Assembly (NCBI GenBank): GCA_023408075.1
Contig: JAEYKW010000050.1
Span: 16,966 to 80,965, forward strand
Direction: 5' to 3'
Length of the DNA stretch: 64,000 bases
Source of the DNA: Bacillota bacterium
GTDB taxonomy: Bacteria > Bacillota > Clostridia > Christensenellales > SZUA-584
In this document: piece by piece, positions 1-8,679 of the stretch
Position numbering within the stretch: position 1 is the stretch's first letter
Layout of the letters: each line of letters starts with the position of its first letter
Notes under the pieces: generated by a model
Database searches by the model: none
Told to the model about the DNA's origin: nothing
Seen by the model: the letters and a program-made list of their open reading frames with translations, nothing else
Program-made: the position numbers and the translations under genes

Positions 1-2
1 TG

Positions 3-20
3 GGGCTGCCAATCCAGCCC
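3..20 (-). terminator. possible terminator hairpin at left edge
   Basis: GGGCTG pairs with CAGCCC around a 6-nt loop just past the stop of the permease gene. Any T-run lies outside the window, so terminator function is only inferred. Confidence 0.35.
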
Positions 21-21
21 G

Positions 22-930
22 TCACAAGATCAGGTCAACCAATATGCCGGTTAAAAAAGCAAAGACCAGGCTGTACAGAATATACAGCGCAAACCGCTTC
101 GCCCCCAGCACGATCTTCACAGCGCCCAGATTCGTGATTTTGGTGGCAGGGCCGGTGATCATAAAAGCGGCGGCCGAGCCCATACTCATGCCGCTCCATA
201 GCCATTCCTGCAGCAGCGGAATCGTTCCTCCGCCGCACATATACAACGGGACGCCTATCGTGGCCGCCATCAGAACCCCAAACCCCCGCTGGTCTCCAAA
301 AAGGCCTGCGAACCCTTCGGCGGGGACATACCTCTGAAAGACAGCCGAAAGCGCGATGCCCAAAAGAAAATAGGGGCCGGTAGTTTTTACGTTGCGCCAG
401 ATGTTTTTAAGCAAGCGTATCAGAATATTCGGGTCGGTATCATGCGTGGCCAGCTTGCCGATGCCCGAGAAATTAAAAAAGCTCCTGCCCTTGCCGGTAT
501 AAAAAAAATGAACACAAAGGCCGGCGATGATTCCGCACAGCAGGCAGGATACCACACGAATCACAAGCGCCGTCGTGCCCAGAGCCGCGCTGTATATAAT
601 CAGCTGCGGATTCAGCAAAACAGAGCTCATCATAAATGCGGCCAGCCAATCTTCTCTCATGCCCTTTTCAGAAAATGAAGCGGCGATGGGGATCGTTCCG
701 TACATGCAGAGAGGCGAGGCGATCCCGAGCAGACTTGCCGGGATCGTCCCCAATACCCCAAACTTCTTGTTTTGCAGTTTGGCAAACAACTGATGTATTT
801 TTTGCTTGCCGAATACCGAAATGACCGATCCCAGAACAATGCCTATCACCCAGTATTGAAAAATCTGCTCAAACTGAACGGAAAAGTAATACCAAAGGTA
901 AATACCTTCCCGCTTCAGGACCTCAATCAT
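22..930 (-). CDS. permease of the ArsP/DUF318 family
   Basis: A 302-residue polytopic membrane protein with about eight hydrophobic segments. Two related halves carry the family's signature loops: CMYGTIPI near residue 76 and YMCGGGTIPLL followed by a GPATKITNLG stretch in the C-terminal half. Members of this family (PF03773) export small organic or metalloid compounds such as methylarsenite, but the substrate here is unknown. The ATG at 930 overlaps the DUF362 stop by 8 nt (ATGATTGA), so the two genes are translationally coupled. A TTG one codon upstream is possible but unnecessary. The pairing with an extracytoplasmic DUF362 lipoprotein suggests a shared task at the membrane, which is an inference. 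Confidence 0.85.
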   Translation of the reverse strand: MIEVLKREGIYLWYYFSVQFEQIFQYWVIGIVLGSVISVFGKQKIHQLFAKLQNKKFGVLGTIPASLLGIASPLCMYGTIPIAASFSEKGMREDWLAAFMMSSVLLNPQLIIYSAALGTTALVIRVVSCLLCGIIAGLCVHFFYTGKGRSFFNFSGIGKLATHDTDPNILIRLLKNIWRNVKTTGPYFLLGIALSAVFQRYVPAEGFAGLFGDQRGFGVLMAATIGVPLYMCGGGTIPLLQEWLWSGMSMGSAAAFMITGPATKITNLGAVKIVLGAKRFALYILYSLVFAFLTGILVDLIL

Positions 931-2011
931 CAATGCTCACCAGTCGGTACGCGCGGCTGCCAAAACCTATTTCCTCGGCATGCTCCAGAATATGCGTCCC
1001 GTTTCTCGATTCAATACGTCTGATCACAGACCCACTGTCCGGGGCGGCATAAATCAAATCGACACAGGCCTGATCAAGCGCCACCGGATCAAGGGAGGCC
1101 AGTATACCGATGTCATGCATATCCGGTTTTTGGGGGCTCGCCGCGCAATCGCAGTCCACCGAGATATTGTTCATCACGTTGATAGAGAGCATCTTGTTTC
1201 CGTTGTCAAGGTAATCATATATAGATTTCGCCGCCTCGGCCATGCTTTCGGTGAAAGTATCGGCAGGTGTACTCGGGCTGTAGCCTGTCTTCCTTGTTCC
1301 CGCACTGTGAATTAAAGATTTTCCTTCCGATGAGGCAATGCCGATGGACATATTTTTGAGCGCACCGCCGAACCCGCCCATCATATGGCCTTTGAAGTGG
1401 GAGAGCATAATGCAGAAGTCGTACTCCAGGAAATGAGAGCCGACCTGATTCGTGGTCAGACGCGTGCCGCCCTCAACGGGGATCTCGGTGCCGCCGTCGG
1501 CATCCATAATGTCTACAGGGGCAATCGCCGTATAGCCGCGATCCTCCGCCACCTGCATATGCATCGCTGTGTTCGCGCGGTTTCCGCCGTATGCCGTGTT
1601 GCACTCAACAATTGTCCCGTCGACCGACTCTACGAGGTCTTTAATTAAATCGGGCTCGAGATTGTAGCTCTTTTCACCTTCGCCGGTATTGAGCTTTATC
1701 GCCACTTTGCCGGTGGCCGTGCGGCCCAAAGCCTCATAAATCGCCATCAATCCTTCCGGGCTGATATCGGTGGTCATATAAACGATGGGTGCATCTTGCG
1801 AATCGGTTTGATGCTCAAGCACGCCCGGTGCATCGTCACTGCTACCGGGGCTTGCGGTCGGAGATTCCGTCGGTGCCGCAGAGCTTGAAGCCTCCGCGCT
1901 TGGCGACGGGCTTTCTGTTGGGCTTTCGGTCACGGCGGAGACCCCGCTGCAGCCGACCAATAATAACAATGTCATCACAATAATGAGAAGGAGCGATATA
2001 GATCTTTTCAC
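923..2011 (-). CDS. DUF362 domain lipoprotein
   Basis: A 362-residue protein with a lipoprotein signal (hydrophobic run ending LLLVGCSG), a Ser/Pro/Glu-rich linker to about residue 70, and then a DUF362 domain. The domain shows a nucleotide-like loop region and the conserved FKGHMMGGFGGALKNMSIG stretch near residue 210. DUF362 proteins are often cytoplasmic and fused to 4Fe-4S ferredoxin modules. I see no CxxCxxC cluster here, and the protein should be anchored outside the cell. The start is GTG at 2011, placed 6 nt after a GGAGG site. It is the first gene of a two-gene operon with the ArsP-type permease. Function is unknown. Confidence 0.8.
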   Translation of the reverse strand: MKRSISLLLIIVMTLLLLVGCSGVSAVTESPTESPSPSAEASSSAAPTESPTASPGSSDDAPGVLEHQTDSQDAPIVYMTTDISPEGLMAIYEALGRTATGKVAIKLNTGEGEKSYNLEPDLIKDLVESVDGTIVECNTAYGGNRANTAMHMQVAEDRGYTAIAPVDIMDADGGTEIPVEGGTRLTTNQVGSHFLEYDFCIMLSHFKGHMMGGFGGALKNMSIGIASSEGKSLIHSAGTRKTGYSPSTPADTFTESMAEAAKSIYDYLDNGNKMLSINVMNNISVDCDCAASPQKPDMHDIGILASLDPVALDQACVDLIYAAPDSGSVIRRIESRNGTHILEHAEEIGFGSRAYRLVSIDD

Positions 2012-2071
2012 ATGACACCTCCAAATTTCCGATATAATGTCTGTTATACTTGGAAAAAATAGAGTAATTTT

Positions 2072-2099
2072 GTGAGGATTCTGTGAGAAAACCGTGAGG
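2072..2099 (-). promoter_or_regulatory. three direct repeats, 11-bp phased (response-regulator-like site)
   Basis: On the minus strand CTCAC occurs three times at exactly 11-bp steps (plus-strand GTGAG at 2072, 2083 and 2094). It lies about 60-90 bp upstream of the DUF362 start. Hexamer repeats at 11-bp spacing are the classic layout for OmpR/PhoB-type regulators. No such regulator is encoded in this window. Confidence 0.45.
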
Positions 2100-2681
2100 A
2101 AATCATAAAAAATTATACAGAAGGCCTTATATATGGCGTGTGACAGTTATGAAGAGGCATGCTTTCGACAGACGGCCGCCTATAATCCATATCGGCGATA
2201 GCTGTGTACAGGTGTTTATTGTGAGTGAAATACGATTAATAAAATGCTCAATCAATCGGCAGGACTTTGCAGACAGGCGGCGATCTTCGCGTTGATGGCA
2301 AATGCGTGAAACAAGCCTGATGATATCGCCAAGTGCTCAATCGCAATACACTGCGCAGGCCTGGGTGTAACGCCAAATGGCCGGATAGCGGATTTTATCT
2401 GTTTTGCAATCGCAGAGCGCGCATCTCTGACGCGCCGACAGAAATACTCAGTGTCATACTTGAAGTGATGACGAATACGCAATCTATGATGAGAGTCCAA
2501 CCGACAAAAGCACGGCTTGATAATATCAATAAGGGCGCGATCGGCTATTAACGCCCAGTTCATAATGAGGAGGACTCCCTAAATATACGCAAGCGGGCAC
2601 CTTCTGCAATATCCCTCATTATGAAAGCACGGCTTAGCGGTAAAACGCAGATGTTCAATAGAGAATTATATATACCGACTC
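2100..2681. other. 580-bp gap without a convincing gene; contains short repeats
   Basis: Open frames exist on both strands (for example minus 2252-2563, 103 codons) but lack ribosome sites and recognisable motifs. The block contains a 12-bp perfect inverted repeat, TTCATAATGAGG at 2559-2570 and CCTCATTATGAA at 2614-2625. It also contains a 12-bp direct repeat AAAGCACGGCTT at 2507 and 2624. It may be the remains of a mobile element or a decayed gene. Confidence 0.35.
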
Positions 2682-3542
2682 TTATTCGTCGTCTTCCGCG
2701 ATATCATAGTCCGCTTTCTGCGCGTACTGCGCCGCAAAGCCCGTCTTCTTGCCTTTGAAATGAAAGCCGATCACAGTATCGAGATTGACGTCGTGAACGC
2801 TGTTAAATATGTTATTATCAATGCTCGGGTTCGTCTGGCGCAGCTTTTTAATCAGCTGTTTGATCTCCTGCCGTTTGGAGCCCATGCCTCCGTCGTCGAG
2901 CACGCAGTTCTCGGTCAGGCGGCAGGCGCACTGAATAAACTTAAGATCGTTGTAGTTCTTCCACGCGATGATATCCTTTTCCTTCACGCGGTACATCGGG
3001 CGGATCAGCTCCATGCTGTCCCAGTTCATGCTTTTAAGCTTGGGCATCATCGTCCTGAACTCGCCGTTGTAAAACAGGCTCATCAGCACCGTCTCAATCA
3101 CATCATCGAAATGGTGCCCGAGCGCGATCTTGTTGCAGCCGAGCTCCCTCGCCTGCTTGTAAAGATACCCTCGGCGCATGCGCGCGCAGATATAGCACGG
3201 GTATTTATCGAGCTTGGCGACATAATCGAATATCGGCGCGGGAAACACCTGTACCGGCAGATTCAAAAACTCCGCGTTTTCCTCAATGATACGCCTGTTC
3301 ATATCGTTATACCCCGGGTCCATCACGAGGTATTCGACATCAAACGGGAACTTGCTGTAACGGTGAAGCTGCTGCATGCACTTGGCCATCAGCATACTAT
3401 CCTTGCCGCCCGACATACAGACGGCGATTTTATCGCCCTCCTGAATGAGCCCGTAGGCGTCTATCGCCGAAATGAACTTTTTCCAGATATCGCGCCTGTA
3501 TTTTTTGATGATGCTTCTTTCCACCTGAACGCAGTCGCTCAT
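2682..3542 (-). CDS. ttcA: TtcA-family tRNA 2-thiolation protein
   Basis: A 286-residue PP-loop ATP pyrophosphatase. The PP-loop SGGKDS is at residues 44-49. C116 and C119 (CYIC), followed by RMRRG, match the TtcA signature, and C205/C207/C213 offer the third iron-sulfur ligand. TtcA uses an Fe-S cluster to install 2-thiocytidine at tRNA position 32; other thiolated targets are possible for distant members. Its start (ATG at 3542) overlaps the stop of the upstream cysteine desulfurase by 4 nt (ATGA), so sulfur donor and sulfur user are translationally coupled. The acidic C-terminal tail (DYDIAEDDE) is unremarkable. Confidence 0.85.
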   Translation of the reverse strand: MSDCVQVERSIIKKYRRDIWKKFISAIDAYGLIQEGDKIAVCMSGGKDSMLMAKCMQQLHRYSKFPFDVEYLVMDPGYNDMNRRIIEENAEFLNLPVQVFPAPIFDYVAKLDKYPCYICARMRRGYLYKQARELGCNKIALGHHFDDVIETVLMSLFYNGEFRTMMPKLKSMNWDSMELIRPMYRVKEKDIIAWKNYNDLKFIQCACRLTENCVLDDGGMGSKRQEIKQLIKKLRQTNPSIDNNIFNSVHDVNLDTVIGFHFKGKKTGFAAQYAQKADYDIAEDDE

Positions 3543-4684
3543 GGGTTACCTCTGTATTTCTCAATGTTCTCTTTTAAGCTATACGCAAACACATCGATGT
3601 CCTCTTCGCGGGTTAAATGGCTGAGGCTGACGCGCAGCGTGGACAGCGCCGCCTTTTTATCGTGCGTCAGCGCATATACGGGGCGCGATACGGTGCCCGG
3701 CGCGCAGCAGGCCGACCGGGTCGCCACATAAATGCCGCTGTCGGCAAGGTGCGTCTGAATCACATCCGTCCTGATGCCCGGAAGGCTTAAATTCACGATG
3801 TGCGGCACCGAGGCTGCCGTGCTGTTGATGCGTACATCGGGGATGCCGCCCAGCGCGCGCTTCAGCTGTGCATTTAACGCTTCGACGGTTTTATACCGCG
3901 CTGGCAGCTCCGATACCGCCATATCGAGCGCTTTTTCCGCCGCGACGGCCAGCTCGAGCGCGGGCGTGCCGCTGCGGAACGGCGTGGTACTGATGCCGCC
4001 GTGTATCTGCGGCTCAAGCATTATGTTCTCATCGCGAATCAGCACGCCGCTGCCGCAAAGCCCGAAAAACTTGTGCGGCGCGAACGACGCAAGACCGATG
4101 CCGTCCAAACGCACCGGAATCTTGCCCACCGCCTGCGTCGCGTCCGTATGAAAAAAGCAATGCGGACGGCCGGCCAGCATCGCCGCGATATTACGAACCG
4201 GCTGCGCGATACCGAGCTCGCTGTCTACCCAGCACACCGAAACGAGTATGGTATCCTCACGCAGCAGCGAAGCCAAATGGCCGGTGTCCACTGTCCCGTC
4301 GGCATTGAGTTCGCAGTATTCGATCTCAAAGCCCTGCTGCGCCAACTGCGCAAGCGGCCCGTTCACCGAGGAATGCTCGAGCGGTGTGGAGATGATATGC
4401 TTTCCGTATCTTTTATACTTTTCCGCGATGCCCTTTATGGCAAGGTTGTTGGCCTCTGACGCACCGGAGGTGAATATCACGGCTTCGGGCGGCACATTCA
4501 ACAGGGCCGCAATATGCTGTGCGGCCTCATCCAGCCGCGTTTTGGCTGCCTGACCGGATGGGTACGGTGCATTCGCGTTCGCGGTGAATTGCCGCGACAC
4601 CTGTACAAAGGCTTCCGTTACCGCCGCATCGGCGGGCGTATGCGCCGCGTAATCGAGATATATCGCCGGTTTGTCGCTGCTCAT
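3539..4684 (-). CDS. cysteine desulfurase (NifS/IscS-like class V aminotransferase)
   Basis: About 381 residues from the chosen start. The PLP lysine is K205 in SFAPHKFFG, the PLP-stacking histidine is H104 (LEHSS), and HTDATQAVGK is the conserved PLP-aspartate region. A Cys-containing loop, TRSACCAPG, near residue 330 supplies the persulfide. The protein takes sulfur from cysteine. Gene order places it directly before the TtcA-like thiolase with a 4-nt overlap, so tRNA thiolation is the likely destination. The start is uncertain: ATG 4684 leaves a 13-nt gap to the HD gene, whereas ATG 4717 would overlap it by 20 nt. Neither has a strong ribosome site. Confidence 0.9.
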   Translation of the reverse strand: MSSDKPAIYLDYAAHTPADAAVTEAFVQVSRQFTANANAPYPSGQAAKTRLDEAAQHIAALLNVPPEAVIFTSGASEANNLAIKGIAEKYKRYGKHIISTPLEHSSVNGPLAQLAQQGFEIEYCELNADGTVDTGHLASLLREDTILVSVCWVDSELGIAQPVRNIAAMLAGRPHCFFHTDATQAVGKIPVRLDGIGLASFAPHKFFGLCGSGVLIRDENIMLEPQIHGGISTTPFRSGTPALELAVAAEKALDMAVSELPARYKTVEALNAQLKRALGGIPDVRINSTAASVPHIVNLSLPGIRTDVIQTHLADSGIYVATRSACCAPGTVSRPVYALTHDKKAALSTLRVSLSHLTREEDIDVFAYSLKENIEKYRGNP

Positions 4685-4697
4685 ATTTTCGGAACAC

Positions 4698-5288
4698 TCA
4701 TGAAACGACCGCGACATCGCCCTTGAGCCCGATCTCTTCGGCCACCGTGCGCATGCCCGCGATGGTGTGCGCGATCAGCCCGTCGAGCTCCATGCCGAGC
4801 ATCCGGGCGCCGTCCAGAATCACATCGCGGTCCACATTGGCCGCAAAGCTCTTCTGCTTCCATTTCTTTTTGACGGAGCTGACCTCCATATCGAGTATGC
4901 TCTTGCTCGGGCGCATCAGCGCGGTCGCCGCAATCAAACCCGTCAGCTCATCTGCCGCATAAAGCGCCTTCTCCATGATATGCTTTGGCTCCACATCGTT
5001 CACGAGCTTATAGCCGTGGCTCTCGACGGCGCGCATATAATCCTCCGGATAGCCCTCCGGCTCGAGCAGTTCGCGCACCTTATGGCAGTGCTGCTCGGGG
5101 TATTTCTCAAAATCGACATCATGGAGCAGACCGATCACTGCCCATTTCTCGATATCCGCTTCTTGATATACTTCCGCAAAATGCCGCATGACGGCTTCCA
5201 CCGTCAGCGCGTGGCGCAGCAGGCTCTCCTGCCGCACATGCTTATGCAGCACCTTTAAAGCCGTCTCTCTGTCTGGCTGAAATGCCAT
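4698..5288 (-). CDS. HD-domain phosphohydrolase-like protein
   Basis: A 196-residue cytoplasmic protein starting at ATG 5288, 8 nt after an AAAGAAGG ribosome site. The HD fold is marked by RHAL near residue 32, LLHDVDFEKYP near 60 and downstream histidines (ESHGY). HD proteins hydrolyse phosphate esters of nucleotides or act on stressed metabolites, and the substrate cannot be read from the sequence. It is the first gene of the operon with the cysteine desulfurase and the TtcA-like protein, so a link to tRNA or nucleotide metabolism is possible. Confidence 0.8.
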   Translation of the reverse strand: MAFQPDRETALKVLHKHVRQESLLRHALTVEAVMRHFAEVYQEADIEKWAVIGLLHDVDFEKYPEQHCHKVRELLEPEGYPEDYMRAVESHGYKLVNDVEPKHIMEKALYAADELTGLIAATALMRPSKSILDMEVSSVKKKWKQKSFAANVDRDVILDGARMLGMELDGLIAHTIAGMRTVAEEIGLKGDVAVVS

Positions 5289-5646
5289 GTTGTTGCCTTC
5301 TTTCATCTGTCTATAAAATTGTGTGCTTTGTTTTTCGCCGTCATGATAACACGTTCGCCCCGGCATTGCAAGCCGGGGTAAACGCGTGGTGCCTGTGTGC
5401 GTCCAGCGCTCAAAACTTGGCCTTCCGATTATGTCGAAGTGTATGCCGACATCGCCTCTTCAGCAACAACCATCGATGCTGAAATTCAAGGCAGCCAAAA
5501 AGTCTTATATGCAGTCCGCCATATGAACAAGGCGATCGACGGCTGCCTTTTACAGATGCATTCCGAATTAATCACCGTTTACATAAGTACCCATCAGGCG
5601 ATGTCCAAAATAACATTATCTCTTTTAAAACACCTGCAAAAGAAAA
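5289..5646. other. gap with hairpin; no gene recognised
   Basis: About 360 bp upstream of the HD gene. A perfect 7-bp GC hairpin, CCCCGGC/GCCGGGG (5358-5378), has no adjacent T-run. A plus-strand frame opening near 5397 runs across the secF terminator into antisense of secF, so I do not accept it as a gene. The promoter of the HD-desulfurase-ttcA operon should lie here, but I cannot pick it. Confidence 0.3.
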
Positions 5647-5677
5647 GGCGGCAGATCAGGAGGGGTCCTCTGCCGCC
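5647..5677 (-). terminator. secDF operon terminator
   Basis: The stem GGCGGCAGA/TCTGCCGCC (9 bp) is followed on the minus strand by CCTTTTCTTTTG. It lies 46 nt past the secF stop. Confidence 0.75.
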
Positions 5678-5723
5678 GTATTCAATGCGCCGTCGGCAAA
5701 ATGCCGGACGCTTCGTCCTGCCG

Positions 5724-6644
5724 TCAGGCGTGGCGTTTTTTCCACATCACCCAAAGCGGGCCCGCGATGCATATCGTCGAATAACAGCCGCTGATGGCAC
5801 CGATGGCCATGGGCAGCGCGAAGCTCTGCACCGTGTCGAGATTATGCGCGAACGCAAGTATATACACAAGGCTCACGCTGATCAGCACCGCGACGTTGGT
5901 ATTGACGGAGCGCGTGAACGACTGTGAAATTGAAAGATTCGTGATGCCTTCAACAGGCATTTTGGCATGCAGCCTGCTGTTTTCGCGTATGCGGTCGTAT
6001 ATCACGATGGTGTCGTTAATGGAATAGCCGATGATGGTGAGCGCCACGGCCACAAACGAATCCCCGATCGGTATGCGGAATATCACGCATGTGAAGAACA
6101 CCACGAGCAGATCGTGAAACAGCGCAGCCAATGCCATCATGCCCGCAGACAGCCCGCCGATACGGCGGAAACGCACCCAGACATACAGCACCACCAGCAC
6201 GCAGGCCAGCAGCAACGCCGTGACACCTGAGGTCAGGAATTTCTGCCCGAAAAACGGCTGCACCATTGAGGATTCGGACAGCGTCAGTGCGTTTTGCGGG
6301 TAAGCCTGTTTGAGCGCGGCATCAAGCTCGTCCTGCTGCCGCGCTTCGAGGCCGTACTCGCCCGCTATATTGAGCACGAGCTGCTTCTGGCTCGACAGCA
6401 AGTCGGTCGTCGTCTGTGTGGTCACAGGCCGCCCAAGCAGTTCGGTCGCCTTATCGGCGGCCTGCTGCGCGTCCACGTCGCCCGTGTATGTGTATTTCAG
6501 CAATGCGCCGCCTTTAAACTGTATATCCAGATGAACGCCGTTGATGAATATAAACGCGATGCCGATCAGCATGATCAGCGCCGATATGAGGAAAAACACG
6601 CGGCGTTTTTCGTAAAACTTATAGACCTTTTTGTCTTTTTTCAT
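5724..6644 (-). CDS. secF: protein translocase subunit SecF
   Basis: 306 residues with six predicted membrane segments. An N-terminal segment is followed by an extracytoplasmic domain containing QFKGG, and the C-terminal membrane half carries a SYSINDTIVIYDRIRE-type motif. SecF works with SecD to use ion gradients for late steps of Sec export. The start is ATG 6644, overlapping the secD stop by 4 nt. A longer open frame upstream of this ATG is only antisense-style shadow of secD in another frame. A strong terminator follows. Confidence 0.95.
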   Translation of the reverse strand: MKKDKKVYKFYEKRRVFFLISALIMLIGIAFIFINGVHLDIQFKGGALLKYTYTGDVDAQQAADKATELLGRPVTTQTTTDLLSSQKQLVLNIAGEYGLEARQQDELDAALKQAYPQNALTLSESSMVQPFFGQKFLTSGVTALLLACVLVVLYVWVRFRRIGGLSAGMMALAALFHDLLVVFFTCVIFRIPIGDSFVAVALTIIGYSINDTIVIYDRIRENSRLHAKMPVEGITNLSISQSFTRSVNTNVAVLISVSLVYILAFAHNLDTVQSFALPMAIGAISGCYSTICIAGPLWVMWKKRHA

Positions 6645-7921
6645 AGTGACACCCCTTTCGAGAGGCTGGTATAAAGCCCCGGCTTGCTGAATATTCCGTA
6701 ATCGCTGAGCGAACGGATCATCAGCCGCGACGCCGTGACGCCCGCGATAAAGTTGAATATGATGCCGATCAGCAGCGAGTAAGCGAAAGACAGCAGTGCG
6801 CCCGACCCGAGGCTCATCAGTATCGCCGCGACGATCAGCACCGTGATGTTGCCATCGAACACGGAAGAAAAGGCGTTTTTGAAGCCCGCCGTAATCGCCG
6901 CACGCAGAGATTTGCCGGACCTCAGCTCGTCGCTGATGCGCTCCGAGATGATCACGTTGGCATCCACACCCATACCGATGGAGAGTATGATGCCCGCGAT
7001 ACCCGTGATGGTCAGCGTAATCTGTGAGAGCGAGAGCACAAGCACCTGCCCGCTGATTTGTATGAGCAGCGATATACAGGCCACGAGCCCGGACATCCGG
7101 TAATACACAATCAGCAGTATGCATATCAAGCCAAAAGCGATAAGGCCTGCGTCCAGCATGATATTGAGCGCGTTTGCCCCAAGCGTGGGGCTGATGATCG
7201 AATGGTTCTTCGTGACCATGGAAAAAGGCAGCGCGCCCGAGTTGATTTTATCGGATAGCGCTTTGGCTTCTTCGGGTGTCTTCATGTTGTTGATGACCGC
7301 TTCACCGCCCGCAATATGCTCCTGCACCGTTGCGGACTGTATCATCGTATCGTCCATGAAAATATTGATCCGCTGACCGACGAGGCGCTTTGTGGCGTCG
7401 CTGAAAAGCTTGGCGCCTTCGCTGTTGAATTTGAGCCCCACCATAATCTCTCCGGTATTTGGATCGGTCTGCACCGAGCTGTTTTCCACATCGCGGCCTT
7501 CCACAAGCACCGTGCCTTCCGCATCGCGAAATGTCAGCATCGCCGTTTCTCCGAGCTCAGCCAGCGCGCTCTGCGGGTCAAAATTCGTCTCGCCCGTTTT
7601 CCACGGGAAACGAACCAGCACATAGCCGTTCGTCTCGTCAGTCGTCACATCATAGTCGAGAATGTTGTTCTTATCGAGCCGCGTTTCTATAATGCTGCGC
7701 GCCGCTTCCAGCTCACTCGCCGTGGGTTTTCTGTCAAGACCCGTGGGCTCGTAAACGGCATCCACGCCGCCGCGGATGTCAATGCCCAGCCGGATATCCT
7801 GCGCGCCGGGGAAGTGAAAGATATAGATACTGAACGGAATTGTGACGCCGAAAACCGCACAGTAAGCCATAATAAGCGCGACAATCAGCACAATAGGAAA
7901 AACAAATTTCTTCTTTTTCAT
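6641..7921 (-). CDS. secD: protein translocase subunit SecD
   Basis: 426 residues. The first membrane segment is at 5-25, followed by an extracytoplasmic domain starting with LGIDIRGGVD. Five further membrane segments contain the conserved GMGVDANVIISERI motif. It partners SecF in protein export across the cytoplasmic membrane. The start ATG 7921 is preceded by GAAAGGG at good spacing; in-frame ATGs further upstream lack a ribosome site. The gene is secD-secF coupled by ATGA. Confidence 0.95.
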   Translation of the reverse strand: MKKKKFVFPIVLIVALIMAYCAVFGVTIPFSIYIFHFPGAQDIRLGIDIRGGVDAVYEPTGLDRKPTASELEAARSIIETRLDKNNILDYDVTTDETNGYVLVRFPWKTGETNFDPQSALAELGETAMLTFRDAEGTVLVEGRDVENSSVQTDPNTGEIMVGLKFNSEGAKLFSDATKRLVGQRINIFMDDTMIQSATVQEHIAGGEAVINNMKTPEEAKALSDKINSGALPFSMVTKNHSIISPTLGANALNIMLDAGLIAFGLICILLIVYYRMSGLVACISLLIQISGQVLVLSLSQITLTITGIAGIILSIGMGVDANVIISERISDELRSGKSLRAAITAGFKNAFSSVFDGNITVLIVAAILMSLGSGALLSFAYSLLIGIIFNFIAGVTASRLMIRSLSDYGIFSKPGLYTSLSKGVSL

Positions 7922-8007
7922 CGTGTACCCTTTCCATGCCTCAGCAAACAACATGTCGGTCCGCCAACGGCAATATTTCATATTTTATTCGTTTGATCGA
8001 AGAGCAA

Positions 8008-8029
8008 AACAAAGCCTGTAAAAAAGGCT
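8008..8029 (-). terminator. terminator after the 8.1 kb membrane protein gene
   Basis: AGCCT/AGGCT stem around a poly-T loop (8013-8029), followed on the minus strand by TTGTTTTG. Confidence 0.5.
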
Positions 8030-8130
8030 CAAGAATTGATGCGCAATAAAAACACAAGTACAAAACGCTGTTTAAAAAAGCCCTTCGTCTTTCAAAGAGT
8101 AATGGCTTTGATGCGGTTTGTTAACGTGTT

Positions 8131-8541
8131 TTACGCGCAGAAAAACGGGGGCGCGTGCCCTCCGATGGAAATGGAGATTGGGCTTGAGCAAACCACAGCG
8201 TTGGAATAAAGACATGGTACGCCGCGGGTTTTTAATACGGAAAAAGAAAGAGCCATGACAAGCGACAACTGCAGGCTGTAAAGCCAGTGCTTTATGCTGC
8301 GCGTCGCTTGCGACAGACCGTTTTGCTCTGCCGCCTTATAGGTGGCATTCAGCGGGCTTATGATATCGAGTGAAACCGACGGGCTGACCGCATCGCTTGA
8401 CAACATGCCGAAATGACCGGATTCACCCGATACAGCAAAATCTGTGCTGATATAGGGTGCCGTGAAAAGCAACAGAACGGCAAAAGCGACCACAGAAGCC
8501 AAAGTTCGGCCGGATATGCGGGCGCGGTTTTGCGTTTTCAT
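8131..8541 (-). CDS. small predicted membrane protein, function unknown
   Basis: 136 residues from ATG 8541, which follows a strong AAAGGAGG site. There is a hydrophobic segment at about residues 12-30 and another around 90-110 (WLYSLQLSLVMALSFSVL). The C-terminus ends in a short Cys-containing tail (HAPPFFCA). I do not recognise a family. It stands alone between secD and the serine acetyltransferase gene and has its own terminator. Confidence 0.6.
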   Translation of the reverse strand: MKTQNRARISGRTLASVVAFAVLLLFTAPYISTDFAVSGESGHFGMLSSDAVSPSVSLDIISPLNATYKAAEQNGLSQATRSIKHWLYSLQLSLVMALSFSVLKTRGVPCLYSNAVVCSSPISISIGGHAPPFFCA

Positions 8542-8679
8542 TATACGCCTCCTTTGCATGGGGATTGTGATTCCACATTACTGCAAAACCGCATATGTGT
8601 CAATGAGCCGACCGCGAACAGCAATATACTGACATTCGTAAGTAAAAAACCGGTACGCCTTTTCCCACGCGACCGCCGC

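Noticed and set aside
2760..3731. 323-codon plus-strand frame opposite ttcA
   Set aside because: Antisense shadow of ttcA and the desulfurase; no ribosome site and no recognisable motifs.
6645..7124. Upstream extension of the secF reading frame
   Set aside because: It overlaps secD in another frame, gives a His/Arg-rich nonsense protein, and secF has a clear ATG at 6644 coupled to the secD stop.
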